Positions 44,185 through 53,593 of a stretch of DNA of 64,000 nt are shown one piece after another. Below the pieces are notes generated by a model. It did not search any database and had not been told where the DNA came from. It worked only from the letters and a program-made list of their open reading frames with translations. This DNA is from a bacterium (lineage in GTDB: Bacteria > Armatimonadota > Zipacnadia > Zipacnadales > Zipacnadaceae), in contig JAUVXR010000002.1 in the NCBI GenBank assembly GCA_030603495.1, positions 88,603 through 152,602 of the forward strand. The letters run 5' to 3'. How positions within the stretch are numbered: position 1 is the stretch's first letter; every line of letters starts with the position of its first letter. The position numbers and the translations under genes were made by a program.

Positions 44185-45498
44185 TCAGCGATTACCTGCC
44201 GCCCGCGGCGCGGCCGCAGGCAGCCCGAAGCCATCCTGCTCCTCGCGGGTGAAGACCGGGAAGATCTTAGCCGCTAGCGTGAACAGCAATACGACGGCCG
44301 AAACCATGGCTATCGTGATGATGAACTCGCCGATGCTCGGGAAGTACCCGACCTTGCCAGGGATGGTCATGCCGAGTAGAGCCACGCTCAAGCGGTTAAA
44401 GACAACACCCACAATGGCAAGCGTAGCCGCAGTGAACAGGGACGTCATGCTTTCGCGGGCTCTCGCACTCGAGAGGATCAGGGCTGGTAGCCCGAGGCCC
44501 ACCAGCACATCGACGAGGAAGACGAAGCCCTTGCCGCTGACGAAGGCCCCGCCCAGTTCCCCGCGCAGAAGCACATCGATGATGCGCACAGCCAGGCAAA
44601 TCCACAGGGCTCCGCACAGCAACCGGCCCAGGCCAGCGAGTGGCCCCTGCTCCAGCGATCGCCCAAAGAACCTCGCGCTGAGCATCGCCTCGAAGATCAC
44701 CATCGCAAAGCCCACCGCGACGGCACTGAGGAAGAAGTTAATGGGCAGCATGGGGGTCCACCACAGCGCGTGGAGCTTGCCCGGCATCAACAGGAAGAGC
44801 GACCCCAGGGATGACTGATGCATCGTTGACAACACGATTCCGACCATGACCAGGATGATGGGCACGCCTGGCCGCGAGGCGAACAGGCTGGGAACCACTG
44901 CAGCCACAACGGCGAAGACCACCAACACCACCACTGCCCAGGCGACCGAGTGTGACATGATGTAGGTGAAGAAAGCTACCACAATAACCGAAAAGGCCGG
45001 CACCAGCCTCCGCCACAGTCCATGGATCCGATCCCAGCCGAAGCGCTCAAAGACTGCCGGCGCGAACTCCAAAGCCAGCACGCTCATGTACAGCATCACG
45101 CACCAGGCGACCTCAAACATGACGGAGTGCTCAGGCCACATGATGATGGGGTGCCAGATGCGCCAGGGCAGGCCGAGGTCCACCAACAGTGCCACGCCCA
45201 CGAAAACATAGCCGAGAAGCCCGGTGAGGACCGCGGGCCGCACGAACATGTGGTACTTCTCGCCGCCAAAGATATAGACCGCCGCGGCGACGGTAAATGC
45301 TCCGGCCGCGAGAGCCACGCCACACATGATGTCAACGGAGATCCAAAGGCCCCACGGATAGCTATCGCTGAGGTTCGTGACCGCGCCCAGCCCCTGCCAG
45401 TAGCGGATGACAGCTACGATACCGCCTAAGATCATCAGCAAGGCAAGGGTGATGCTGGCTGGAGTTACGAATTTGGCCTTGACGGGTTCATGGTTCAT
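44185..45498 (-). CDS. NrfD/HybB-type membrane subunit
   Basis: A 437-residue quinone-reactive membrane protein with about ten helices. Family blocks include WGLWISVDIMCGVALAAGAF, GKLHALWWTPMLPINFF and FNRLSVALLGM. NrfD-type subunits pass electrons from the periplasmic Fe-S subunit to menaquinone. Here it replaces the cytochrome b subunit of E. coli FDH-N. The start overlaps the Fe-S subunit stop (ATGA), giving tight coupling. Confidence 0.92.
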   Translation of the reverse strand: MNHEPVKAKFVTPASITLALLMILGGIVAVIRYWQGLGAVTNLSDSYPWGLWISVDIMCGVALAAGAFTVAAAVYIFGGEKYHMFVRPAVLTGLLGYVFVGVALLVDLGLPWRIWHPIIMWPEHSVMFEVAWCVMLYMSVLALEFAPAVFERFGWDRIHGLWRRLVPAFSVIVVAFFTYIMSHSVAWAVVVLVVFAVVAAVVPSLFASRPGVPIILVMVGIVLSTMHQSSLGSLFLLMPGKLHALWWTPMLPINFFLSAVAVGFAMVIFEAMLSARFFGRSLEQGPLAGLGRLLCGALWICLAVRIIDVLLRGELGGAFVSGKGFVFLVDVLVGLGLPALILSSARARESMTSLFTAATLAIVGVVFNRLSVALLGMTIPGKVGYFPSIGEFIITIAMVSAVVLLFTLAAKIFPVFTREEQDGFGLPAAAPRAAGNR

Positions 45499-46370
45499 GC
45501 CTGGTTATTGTCCTCCTGTGCCGACGTCCCGGCTTTGGCTTTGCGGTTGGCAACCCAGTAGACGCCGCTGAGAAGTAGCCCCAGACCCGTAACGACTGCG
45601 GGTATGGCTTTCATCACGGGGCTCGTGTAGGACGGATAACTGCGCTTGCCTAGGTCGGTGGGGAAGCCCAGTTGGTCGAACGGGACGTCCGAGATGTACA
45701 TCCAGCTTGTTCCGCCCACCTCTTGCTCACCGTATATGTGGTCAATGTACTTGCCTGGCTCGGCGGTCATTCGTTCCCTAGCCTCGGCAAGCAACTGGCC
45801 GCGCTCTCCGAACTTAAGCGTTCCTGTAGGGCAGGCCTTGACGCATGCGGGCGTCCGGTTGCTGTCTCGATGGCGGGCGAGCGACTCCTCGGAAAGCGGT
45901 TGGTCGTTAACCGAGGTGGTGCCGGCGTCGTCACCTTGCCTGTCCGCGCAGAACGTGCACTTCCTGATGAGCGGGATGGGCGACTCCCATTGGAACGTGG
46001 GGACGTCAAACGGACACGCCATCATGCAGTATCGACACCCGAAGCACTTGGTGTCGTCATAGACGACGGCCCCCTCGGCCGTCTTGCTGAGTGCGCCGAC
46101 CGGACAGGCTGACGCGCACGCCGGGTCTTGGCAATGCATGCAGCCCACCCGGGCAAACGCCCACTTGAGCTTCCCGTCGCTGTCGGTCATTTCGACGAAG
46201 CGGATCAGAGTGAATGTCTTCGATGACAACGCTGGGGGATTCTGATACCCTCCGGGTGCCCCGAAAAACTCCGTGTGCTCGGCCTCGAGCCCATTCCACT
46301 CCTTGCAGGCCACCTGGCACGCCCGGCAGGCAATGCACTTCGTCAAGTCAACCAGGCAGGCTTTGCTCAT
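45495..46370 (-). CDS. formate dehydrogenase beta, 4x[4Fe-4S]
   Basis: A 291-residue electron-transfer subunit with four ferredoxin-like cysteine sets: CIACRACQVACKEW, CMHCQDPACASACPVGAL, CFGCRYCMMACPFDVP and the CTFC/CVKACPTG pair. A C-terminal membrane helix (PAVVTGLGLLLSGVYWVA) anchors it, as in FdnH. ATG 46370 has GGGAGG upstream and overlaps the alpha stop. Its architecture matches FdnH/FdoH, with no N-terminal signal. Confidence 0.95.
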   Translation of the reverse strand: MSKACLVDLTKCIACRACQVACKEWNGLEAEHTEFFGAPGGYQNPPALSSKTFTLIRFVEMTDSDGKLKWAFARVGCMHCQDPACASACPVGALSKTAEGAVVYDDTKCFGCRYCMMACPFDVPTFQWESPIPLIRKCTFCADRQGDDAGTTSVNDQPLSEESLARHRDSNRTPACVKACPTGTLKFGERGQLLAEARERMTAEPGKYIDHIYGEQEVGGTSWMYISDVPFDQLGFPTDLGKRSYPSYTSPVMKAIPAVVTGLGLLLSGVYWVANRKAKAGTSAQEDNNQA

Positions 46371-49300
46371 ATTGTGCCTCCCTTCCTGATATCGCAAAGG
46401 AACGCTTTGTATTCGGGGATGGTGGTGTTGGCGTCACCGACATGGGGCGTGAGCAGGTTGGCGCTGTCTCCTGTCGCGAGCCCTTGGTAACCGAAATGCC
46501 AAACCAGCCCCACGACGTCGACCGTCTTGTCGCCAAGTTGCAGTGAGCCGATGCGGGCCGTAACGACCGCGTGCATGGTCACCTCGCCGCGCGCAGAACT
46601 CATCGTTACCAGGTCGCCGTTCTCGATACCTTTGCGCGCAGCCAGCTCCACACCTATCTCAATGAATGGCCCCGGCATGAGCTCGATGAGCCACGGTTGG
46701 TTCCGGGTGAGTGAGCCGGTCTGGTAGTGCTCGGTCAGCCGGAACGAGGTGGCCACTATCGGAAACTTCTCGGCAGTGCCCGTCTCCTCGGGCCGCCACA
46801 CCCTTATCATCGGGTTGTTCTGCTGATCACACATCCGGTTGAGCACGGGGCTCTCCAGGGGCTCATAATGCTCCGGGAACGGTCCATCCTTTGGGTCCGG
46901 GCTGAAAAGGCACCCGTGCCCCTCCTTGCGCATGATGAACGAGTACTTCCCCGCGGGGTTCCGCGTACCATCGAGGTTGCGCAACGGAGGCCAGCCGCCG
47001 TCGGGCACATCGCCCAGCCACTTTCCTGCCTGCCAGTCGTAAGCGATGACCGGCTTGTCGGGCGCCCACGGCCGCCCCTTAGCATCGCACGAGGCCCGGT
47101 TGTAGAGAATGCGACGGTTGACCGGCCAGCACCACGACCAGTTCGGGTTGAGGTCTATCGGATCGTCCTCGGGCGTCGAGCGCTCCCGACGGGCCATCAT
47201 ATTGCCCTTGTCGGTGTAACTGCCGCAGTACAGCCAGTTCCCGCTGTTGGTGGACCCATCAGCCTGAAGTGCTGCGAACGAGGGAACGAGATCGCCCGCC
47301 TTGTACAGCGTACCCTTGAATTCCACATCGCGCAGGAAGTAGCCGTTGATCTCCTTGGCCACCAGATGCACGTCGGGCTCTTCGTCGCCGTAGCTCCAGT
47401 CCAGATGCTCGATGGGGCCCGGGAAGGTGCCGCCGTCAGCATAGACCTTCTTGAGCGCCTCCACGAGCCGTGTGAGTATCCACAGGTCGGACTTCGCGTC
47501 GCCCGGCGGCGGCACCGCCTGGTAACGCCACTGGCCCCAGCGCCCGGAGTTGGTGATGCTTCCCTCTTTCTCAAACGAAACGGCGGCAGGAAGCAGGAAC
47601 ACCTCGGTTTGGATCTCGCTTGGATTCGCACCGGGACGCTTCCAGAACGCGGCCGTCTCGGTCTCGAACAGATCGAACACAACCAGCCAGTCCAGTTTGC
47701 CCAGCGCCCGGCGGACGACGTTGAGGTTTGCTCCACTGACTGCTGGGTTGTGGCCGATGTTTATCAGGGCCTTTATGTTCCCCTCGTCCATCTCGTGGAA
47801 CAAGGCCAAGTGTGAGCAGTCGCCGGTGCGCTTGGGCAGGTAGTCGTAGGCGAAATCGTTCTCCTCTGTGGCATGGTCGCCCCAGAAGGCCTTGAGCAGG
47901 CTGACGGTGTACTTCGGGTAGTTCTGCCACCAGTTGCCGCTCTTGGAGTCCTGGCTCACCGGGGTCCACTTGTCCAAGTAGGCCTGGAGGGAATCGTTCT
48001 CGGTGGTCGGGGACTTGAGATAGCCGGGAAGAATGTGGTAGAGGACACAGTGGTCGGTCGAGCCCTGCACGTTCGATTCGCCGCGTAGTGCGTTGATCCC
48101 GCCGCCAGCGACGCCGATGTTGCCCAGCAGCATCTGCAGAATCGCGTAGGTCCGGATGTTCTGCGTCCCGGTCGTGTGCTGCGTGGTGCCCATGGAGTAC
48201 ATAATCGTGCCCGACTTGTCGGGCTCGTGGGTTGCGCAGAAGGCCTTCGCGGCCTGCAGGAAGACGTCCTGCGGTGTGCCAGTGATCGCGGACATAGCTT
48301 CGGGCGTGTAGCGCGAGAAGTGCTTCTTCAGCCGCTGGTAAACACAGTGGGGATTCTTCAGGGCGGGGTCCTTCTTGATGTTGCCCCCGGCGTCGGTCTG
48401 GTAGCGCCAGTGCTCCTTGGTGTACTTAGCGTCGTGTAGGAGCGTGCCGCTGTACTCCCCAAACAGCCCTGCGTCGAACTCGAACTCCGGGGCCAGCAGG
48501 AAGCTCGCGTTGGTGTGGGCGACGACGTACTCCCTCTGGATAAGGTCGTTCTGCAGCGCGTAGTTGACCATCCCGCCGATCAGGGCCACGTCGGTGCCGG
48601 GCCGAAAGGGCGCATAAATGTCTGCACGCGAGGATGTCCGCGTGAAACGGGGATCTGCCGAGATCAGCGTCGCGCCCTTCTCCATCGCCTTGGTGACCCA
48701 CTTGAAGGAGATCGGGTGCATCTCGGCGGCATTCGACCCGATGATGAATACGCAGTCAGAGTTGGCGATGTCATTGAAATGGTTGGTCATCGCGCCCCGG
48801 CCGAAGCTGGCGGCTAGCGCAGCGACCGTGGACGAGTGGCACAGGCGTGCGCAGTGATCCAGGTAGACTATCCCCAGAGCCCTGGCGAACTTGGAGACGA
48901 GATAGCACTCCTCGTTGTCCAGGGCCGCACTCCCCAGGCACCCGATCGCGGAGGTGCGGTTCACAACTTGGTCTTGCTGGTCGGTGAGTTCGAAGGTCGC
49001 GTCCCTGGTCTCCTTGATCTTCTCGGCGATCCGATCGATGGCCCAGTCCCAGTCCTTCTCCTCCCAGTCGCTGGCACCCGCAGCCCGATACAACACCTTG
49101 CTCAGCCGTCGGTCGCTGACCACCTGGGAGAGCGCCGCGCCCTTGCTGCACAACGAGCCCTGGTTGATGGGATGATCAGGGTCGCCGGTGACGTCAACGA
49201 TCTTGCCCTCGGCAGCGCTTATCAGTATGCCACACCCCACACCACAGTACGGGCAAATCGTCGTGCTCAAGCGCCCGCGTTTGATGCTCACGCGTTCGGC

Positions 49301-49399
49301 GTAGGCACGAGTAGCGCTCAGGTCTAGCCCGAAAGGGTCCAACAGCGTCCCGGCCATCACACCAGCCGTAGTGAGAAAAGCCCGTCGACTTATCTCCAT
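46367..49399 (-). CDS. formate dehydrogenase alpha, Cys-type
   Basis: A 1010-residue molybdo/tungsto-bis-MGD enzyme that oxidises formate to CO2. The twin-arginine signal EISRRAFLTTAG targets it to Tat. Cys49, Cys52, Cys56 and Cys84 (CPYCGVGC, LCSKG) bind the first 4Fe-4S cluster. Cys187 in LDHCARLCHSS lies where FdnG has selenocysteine, encoded here by TGC. So this is a cysteine enzyme and needs no SelB. Later blocks (GINALRGESNVQG, HNPAVSGAN, SFRLTEHYQTG) match FdnG/FdoG-type subunits. It is the first gene of its operon. Confidence 0.96.
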   Translation of the reverse strand: MEISRRAFLTTAGVMAGTLLDPFGLDLSATRAYAERVSIKRGRLSTTICPYCGVGCGILISAAEGKIVDVTGDPDHPINQGSLCSKGAALSQVVSDRRLSKVLYRAAGASDWEEKDWDWAIDRIAEKIKETRDATFELTDQQDQVVNRTSAIGCLGSAALDNEECYLVSKFARALGIVYLDHCARLCHSSTVAALAASFGRGAMTNHFNDIANSDCVFIIGSNAAEMHPISFKWVTKAMEKGATLISADPRFTRTSSRADIYAPFRPGTDVALIGGMVNYALQNDLIQREYVVAHTNASFLLAPEFEFDAGLFGEYSGTLLHDAKYTKEHWRYQTDAGGNIKKDPALKNPHCVYQRLKKHFSRYTPEAMSAITGTPQDVFLQAAKAFCATHEPDKSGTIMYSMGTTQHTTGTQNIRTYAILQMLLGNIGVAGGGINALRGESNVQGSTDHCVLYHILPGYLKSPTTENDSLQAYLDKWTPVSQDSKSGNWWQNYPKYTVSLLKAFWGDHATEENDFAYDYLPKRTGDCSHLALFHEMDEGNIKALINIGHNPAVSGANLNVVRRALGKLDWLVVFDLFETETAAFWKRPGANPSEIQTEVFLLPAAVSFEKEGSITNSGRWGQWRYQAVPPPGDAKSDLWILTRLVEALKKVYADGGTFPGPIEHLDWSYGDEEPDVHLVAKEINGYFLRDVEFKGTLYKAGDLVPSFAALQADGSTNSGNWLYCGSYTDKGNMMARRERSTPEDDPIDLNPNWSWCWPVNRRILYNRASCDAKGRPWAPDKPVIAYDWQAGKWLGDVPDGGWPPLRNLDGTRNPAGKYSFIMRKEGHGCLFSPDPKDGPFPEHYEPLESPVLNRMCDQQNNPMIRVWRPEETGTAEKFPIVATSFRLTEHYQTGSLTRNQPWLIELMPGPFIEIGVELAARKGIENGDLVTMSSARGEVTMHAVVTARIGSLQLGDKTVDVVGLVWHFGYQGLATGDSANLLTPHVGDANTTIPEYKAFLCDIRKGGTI

Positions 49400-50133
49400 G
49401 CTTTAGAGTCTCCTTACTAGACTGTCTTCGATATTGGATGGAAAGCTATGCCTGATACGCTGATTAGACGTCGGCCGATCCCGCAAGTCGGGCCCCGTCA
49501 ACTCCCACAGCAGCGACGCCACCCTGTGCAGACCAGCCTCTCCCTCAGCGCTTCTCGGTGGGCACCAGGCTCCCAAATGGCCAAAGGGCTTCACGTCGAA
49601 AGGGCTTCACGGCCTCGAGCTGTGGGTCAAACCGGCGCACATAATACATCCTTGCTGTGGAATTGTCAAGCGCCACTGAGTAATACGGGGCAGCTCGTGG
49701 CTCTTTGCGTTTCTGAGTAGTTTCCTGAATTGACTGAAAACAGAAGATCGTGCAGAGAAGCGGGGTGCTATCGGTGAGAATCCGGCGAACGACTATGATC
49801 TGGCGTTGCTGCGGGGTGGTCAACAAGTGGTGTTAACGCAAGACGGCCAGTTCAGCGCGTTTCTGATCACTGACTGCAACAACCTGAAGACAATAACAGC
49901 CTCCGACCTTTACCTCCCCGAAGGTGTGCCAGCGGAACCAGAACCGGCTTTACCGTGCCGATTCGTGATGTCCGTCAGTGAGTGCTGGCTTCCCGTGTCC
50001 ATTGTGCGGGGAGATGCGCACCATGCCTGGCCTACCTACCCTCCCGGCCGCAGTAGACTGGGTGGGTGAAGAGACGGAAGTCGCGGGCAGCATTACGGCT
50101 CGGCTGGGCTACGTGCGAGGGTATGAGCCTCGA
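49400..50133. other. intergenic with possible gene remnant
   Basis: From about 49776 to 49970 a plus-strand frame looks protein-like: GENPANDYDLALLRGGQQVV, then QFSAFLITDCNNLKTITASD and LYLPEGVPAEPEP. It has no start codon with a ribosome-binding site and stays unassigned. It could be a remnant. The segment at 49403-49775 carries no feature I can support, beyond the probable promoter region of the FDH operon. Confidence 0.35.
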
Positions 50134-50982
50134 TCATACTCCTCCATACGCGTCAAAGCCACCATCAACTATTATTACCGTCCCGTGGATAAACGAGCAA
50201 ACATCAGACAATAACATCAGAGCTGCGCCAACCAGATCTTCAGGCCGGCCAAAACGCCCCATCGGCGTGTGAGCGATAATTCTCTTGCCTCGTTCGTTCA
50301 GCTCACCAGTCTGTTCGTCAGTTAGTAGGAATCTATTCTGCTCGGTCAGGAAGAACCCCGGTGCAATGGCATTCACCCTGATGTGAGACGAATATTCTTG
50401 CGATATGTGCACCGCCAGCCATTGAGTAAAGTTGACGATGGCAGCCTTGGCAGCGGAGTAGGCCACGCTCTTAGTTAGCGGGCGGTAGGCTCCCATTGAA
50501 GCTATGTTCAGAATGGATCCGCTTTGCTGCTGGACCATTAATTGGCTGAAAACTTGACACGGTAGGAACGTGCCCATGAAATTCAAATCGAAAACCCAGC
50601 GCACTGCATCTTCAGGGAGATCAAAGAACGATAGGCTTTCACTTGTGGTTGCTTCCTTCTTAGCACCGCCTGCTCCATTAATGAGAATGTCAACCTGCCC
50701 GAATTCTTCCATAACGCGCTCGGCGAGCGATTCCAGGGACTGCTTATCCAGCACATCAGCCGATATTCCTATGGCATGTCCCCCTTTGCCGCGGATATCC
50801 GCAGCAACCTTATCCAAAGACTCTTGAGTCCGGGCTACCAGGATTACACTAGCCCCACACTGCCCAAGAGCGTGAGCAATGGCGCTGCAAAGTACTCCTG
50901 ACCCACCAGTAATAACCGCCACTTTATCGGTAGAATCGAGAGTCTGGTCAATCGTCATAGCCTGATCCTCTTCTGTGCTCAA
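50134..50982 (-). CDS. SDR, fructuronate reductase-like
   Basis: A short-chain dehydrogenase of 282 residues. The cofactor loop is VITGGSGVLCSAIAHALG and NGAG follows. The catalytic triad is Ser in ILNIASMGAY with YSAAKAA (Tyr-x3-Lys). Features such as DLNFMGTFLPCQVF, AVHISQEYSSHIRVNAIAPG, THTPMGRFG-like and VIIVDGGFDAYGGV match the Bacillus UxuB/YjmF type D-mannonate oxidoreductase. That enzyme links fructuronate and mannonate in uronic acid catabolism. Family membership is firm; substrate is inferred. It sits 13 bp after the truncated isomerase. Confidence 0.78.
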   Translation of the reverse strand: MSTEEDQAMTIDQTLDSTDKVAVITGGSGVLCSAIAHALGQCGASVILVARTQESLDKVAADIRGKGGHAIGISADVLDKQSLESLAERVMEEFGQVDILINGAGGAKKEATTSESLSFFDLPEDAVRWVFDLNFMGTFLPCQVFSQLMVQQQSGSILNIASMGAYRPLTKSVAYSAAKAAIVNFTQWLAVHISQEYSSHIRVNAIAPGFFLTEQNRFLLTDEQTGELNERGKRIIAHTPMGRFGRPEDLVGAALMLLSDVCSFIHGTVIIVDGGFDAYGGV

Positions 50983-50995
50983 TTACTGCTCTCGC

Positions 50996-51616
50996 CTACA
51001 GCTCTGATAGGATAGACTTGATGGTGCAAATTCCGTCTTCCATTGCTTGTCTAGGGTTAGGCAAGGGCAACACTTCAAATGACAGATAACCCGTGTATTC
51101 CATCCGCCACAATTCCCGGAGTACACCTCGTAGGTCCATATGACCGTGTTCCGGCGCCTGCCGATTAGTGCCAACAAGGTGAATATGCCCTATCCGCGGA
51201 CCCGCCCGGCGCAGACTGGCCGCAATGTTTACTTCTTCAATGTTCATGTGAAAAGTGTCGGCCAGAAGCTTGAGATTAGGCGCATCTACCTCGTCTATGA
51301 CTCCCAGACCGTCTTCTACCGTGTTGATATAGTCGCACTCGTAACGATTGAGCGGTTCCAGCAAGATGGTGATACCCGACGCCCTGACCACCTTGCACAC
51401 TTCTTCCAGGCAGGCCAGAGCCACGGCGCGGCGCGTCCCCCGCTCCGGAGAGTCGCTACCCAGATTGCCACTAAGGCTGCCTATAGTCACAGCGGAGTCA
51501 AGACCAGCAGCTAAGTCGATGTGGTCTTTGACGCGCTCCACTGCCTCCCGACGGATGTCTGGATCGGGGTCGGCAGAAGTCAACCCGTCTTCTCCGGCAG
51601 CCATGCCCGTCCCCAA
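50996..51616 (-). pseudogene. sugar isomerase/epimerase, 5'-truncated
   Basis: This is the C-terminal two-thirds of a xylose-isomerase-like TIM barrel (AP-endonuclease 2 family). GITILLEPLNRYECDYINTV, LKLLADTFHMNIEE, RIGHIHLVGTNRQAPEHG and YTGYLSFEVLPLPNP supply the metal-binding Glu, Asp, His and Glu. The frame is open upstream only to a TAG at 51638-51640. The first three strands of the barrel (about 70 residues) are missing, and the stop of the LarA-like gene is 35 bp away. A TTG start is possible, but the product would lack half of the sugar pocket. Confidence 0.7.
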
Positions 51617-51650
51617 TGTAGGGACGCCAATGTTAGCCTAGCGGACGACA

Positions 51651-53057
51651 TTAAGCTGTTTTCATGTGTTCATCGCATAGGTTCCGGCTTGCGTCAAACG
51701 GGAGCGGCCGCAGGTCGGTGAGGATTTCCAGATCGTCGCGGTCGCGGGCTTCGTCCAGGTAGGCGGCGGAGCATTCGACTTCGGTCAGGGCCAGCGTGTT
51801 GCGGATCCACAACAGTTTCGCATCGGGTGGCTCGGTGAGACCGATCTGGGACAACATGACTTGTAGCATCTCGCTGTCCGTGTCGTAATCGAGAGGCACC
51901 ATCGATCCCGTATAATGACCGCTTGTCAGGGCGTTCAGGCGCGTGACGTCCACAGCCACCTTCTCAAGCAAACGTGTTCGGCAAAATTCGGCCAGCCCCA
52001 TGCCCTCAGCGTTGCCATGACTCAGGTCCGTGAGATCTCGGAGCGCGATCATATTAACCTTCGGGTACTCATCGTCTGCCGCTTTGTGAACAAGATACTT
52101 TCGGCCCACAACGCTCAAGTCAAAACCGGTTCCGCTGATATTCTTGCCTATCTCATCGATCAGCAGAATGTCTGCCGTTTTGAACGGCAACCGCGGCATC
52201 AATTGCTTGGCCTGGATGAGCAACTCCTTTTCCCGGTCCTCGAATTGCTCGGGCGGGACCGCTTCAATCCTGGCGGTTTGGCAGTAGCTGTTTTCAATAA
52301 TTGCGACACCCGCGGCAATGGAGCACTTGGTCAGGACTTCGCCCGCGACGCTGCGTACAATTTGGCCAAAACTATAATCTTTGATTGCCCGGTGGTAGAC
52401 CTTTGCACCGGAGTGCTTGCCCAGCCCGCTCAACATCATTTTCATCAAGCCGCTTTCGATATCGCCGACGAACTGCGTGTGCGGCTTAATTCGATTGCAC
52501 ACCACCACGTGATCAGCGGCATATGCATGCTTGTCGAAGTGGACCGGAAATCCCTCGGCGGCCTCGCAGACGATAACAGTTTCCATATTCGAACGGATGG
52601 GACATCCGCAGAATTCTTGGGTAATGCCATAGGACTCGACGATCTCCCGTTGCCCTTCAGCCATGCCACCTCCGTGACTGCCCATGGCCGGCACAATGAA
52701 CGGATCGGCACCGAGCCACTTGATGTGAGCGACAATGGTTTTGACGATACGGTGGATATTCGCAATCCCGCGGCTTCCGACAGCGATCGCCACGGTTTGG
52801 CCGGGTTTGATCTTGTTACCCAGAGACAGGCGCGAGAGTTGGGCCTCCACTTCACCGGGCACATCGTCAATCTGTGGCGCATCAAACTTCTGTCTAACGC
52901 GAAAGACAAGCAGGTATTCGATATTGTCGCTAATCACGGCCAACGATGCTCCCTTGTGGGATTTGCCCGAAGCGTCAAGACCGGAATTACCCGTATGGTT
53001 TCTTGCTACCGCCAATATTCTCCGTATGACGCAGGAATTCCTCTCTGGCTCAGGCAT
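51651..53057 (-). CDS. LarA-like (DUF2088) protein
   Basis: A 468-residue member of the lactate racemase LarA/DUF2088 family. The blocks are VRQKFDAPQIDDVPGEVEAQ, AIAVGSRGIANI, FIVPAMGSHGGGMAEGQ, VVVCNRIKPHTQFVGDIESG and MKMMLSGLGKHSGA. LarA uses a nickel-pincer cofactor; the SHGGG and KPH motifs match its ligand region. Larger N-terminal extension (about 40 residues) is not conserved, so the start may be later. Its partner substrates are unknown; related genes often sit in uronate or polyol catabolic loci, as here. Confidence 0.75.
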   Translation of the reverse strand: MPEPERNSCVIRRILAVARNHTGNSGLDASGKSHKGASLAVISDNIEYLLVFRVRQKFDAPQIDDVPGEVEAQLSRLSLGNKIKPGQTVAIAVGSRGIANIHRIVKTIVAHIKWLGADPFIVPAMGSHGGGMAEGQREIVESYGITQEFCGCPIRSNMETVIVCEAAEGFPVHFDKHAYAADHVVVCNRIKPHTQFVGDIESGLMKMMLSGLGKHSGAKVYHRAIKDYSFGQIVRSVAGEVLTKCSIAAGVAIIENSYCQTARIEAVPPEQFEDREKELLIQAKQLMPRLPFKTADILLIDEIGKNISGTGFDLSVVGRKYLVHKAADDEYPKVNMIALRDLTDLSHGNAEGMGLAEFCRTRLLEKVAVDVTRLNALTSGHYTGSMVPLDYDTDSEMLQVMLSQIGLTEPPDAKLLWIRNTLALTEVECSAAYLDEARDRDDLEILTDLRPLPFDASRNLCDEHMKTA

Positions 53058-53593
53058 TCATCTGCAGAATGTGAGTTTGGAGCCCTCTTGAGGGTCATAT
53101 TGCCCCCAATTAGGTAACACTAGTGGTTCTTGCCGAGACAGAAGACACACTGCTCCCCGCGCGGAGATCGGCCGCAGCGCGTTAACCACGCCGTTAGTGG
53201 ATCGAGCCAGGGGCGGGCAGCCATTCGGATGGTTAACATTTGACCTGGTCCCACCGAAGGTTGTTGCCTGGTAGCTGGGGCGCGCGATTCTGGGCAGCCT
53301 TGAGTGAAGACTGGCTTGCATATGCTACCGATACTGAGGCGCCTCTTTCTGAAGCCCATCAGAAGCCCGCAAACCACTGATTCGTAGTGGAAAACAGCTA
53401 GCACAGGTAGGAGTTCATGCCTCCGCCGAAGAATGTTAGAAGAGGTAAGAGACTGTGTGACGAACGTCAGAGCCGGTATCAAGAGCACGGGTAAGCGCGG
53501 GATACTTGTAGCGAGTCGCAATGTGTACTGCTTGTATTGCCACATTGCTCAAAAGCTAACTCACTTTTGCCAACGGTTAGCAGGAGGGGTGAA
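53058..53593. other. intergenic (about 540 bp), no gene seen
   Basis: This stretch separates the LarA-like gene from the histidine kinase. I see no protein-like frame. It probably holds divergent promoters, but no clear -35/-10 pair stands out. Confidence 0.5.

Noticed and set aside
43937..44818. 293-codon open frame opposite fdhE and the NrfD-type gene
   Set aside because: Low-complexity Arg/Thr/Ser-rich composition typical of the shadow of a GC-rich membrane gene.
48830..48850. Selenocysteine in the FDH alpha subunit
   Set aside because: The codon at the metal-ligand position (LCHSS, Cys187) is TGC, not TGA, and no SECIS-like hairpin is needed.
51915..53117. 400-codon open frame on the plus strand opposite the LarA-like gene
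   Set aside because: It is antisense to a clear family protein and shows no motif of its own.
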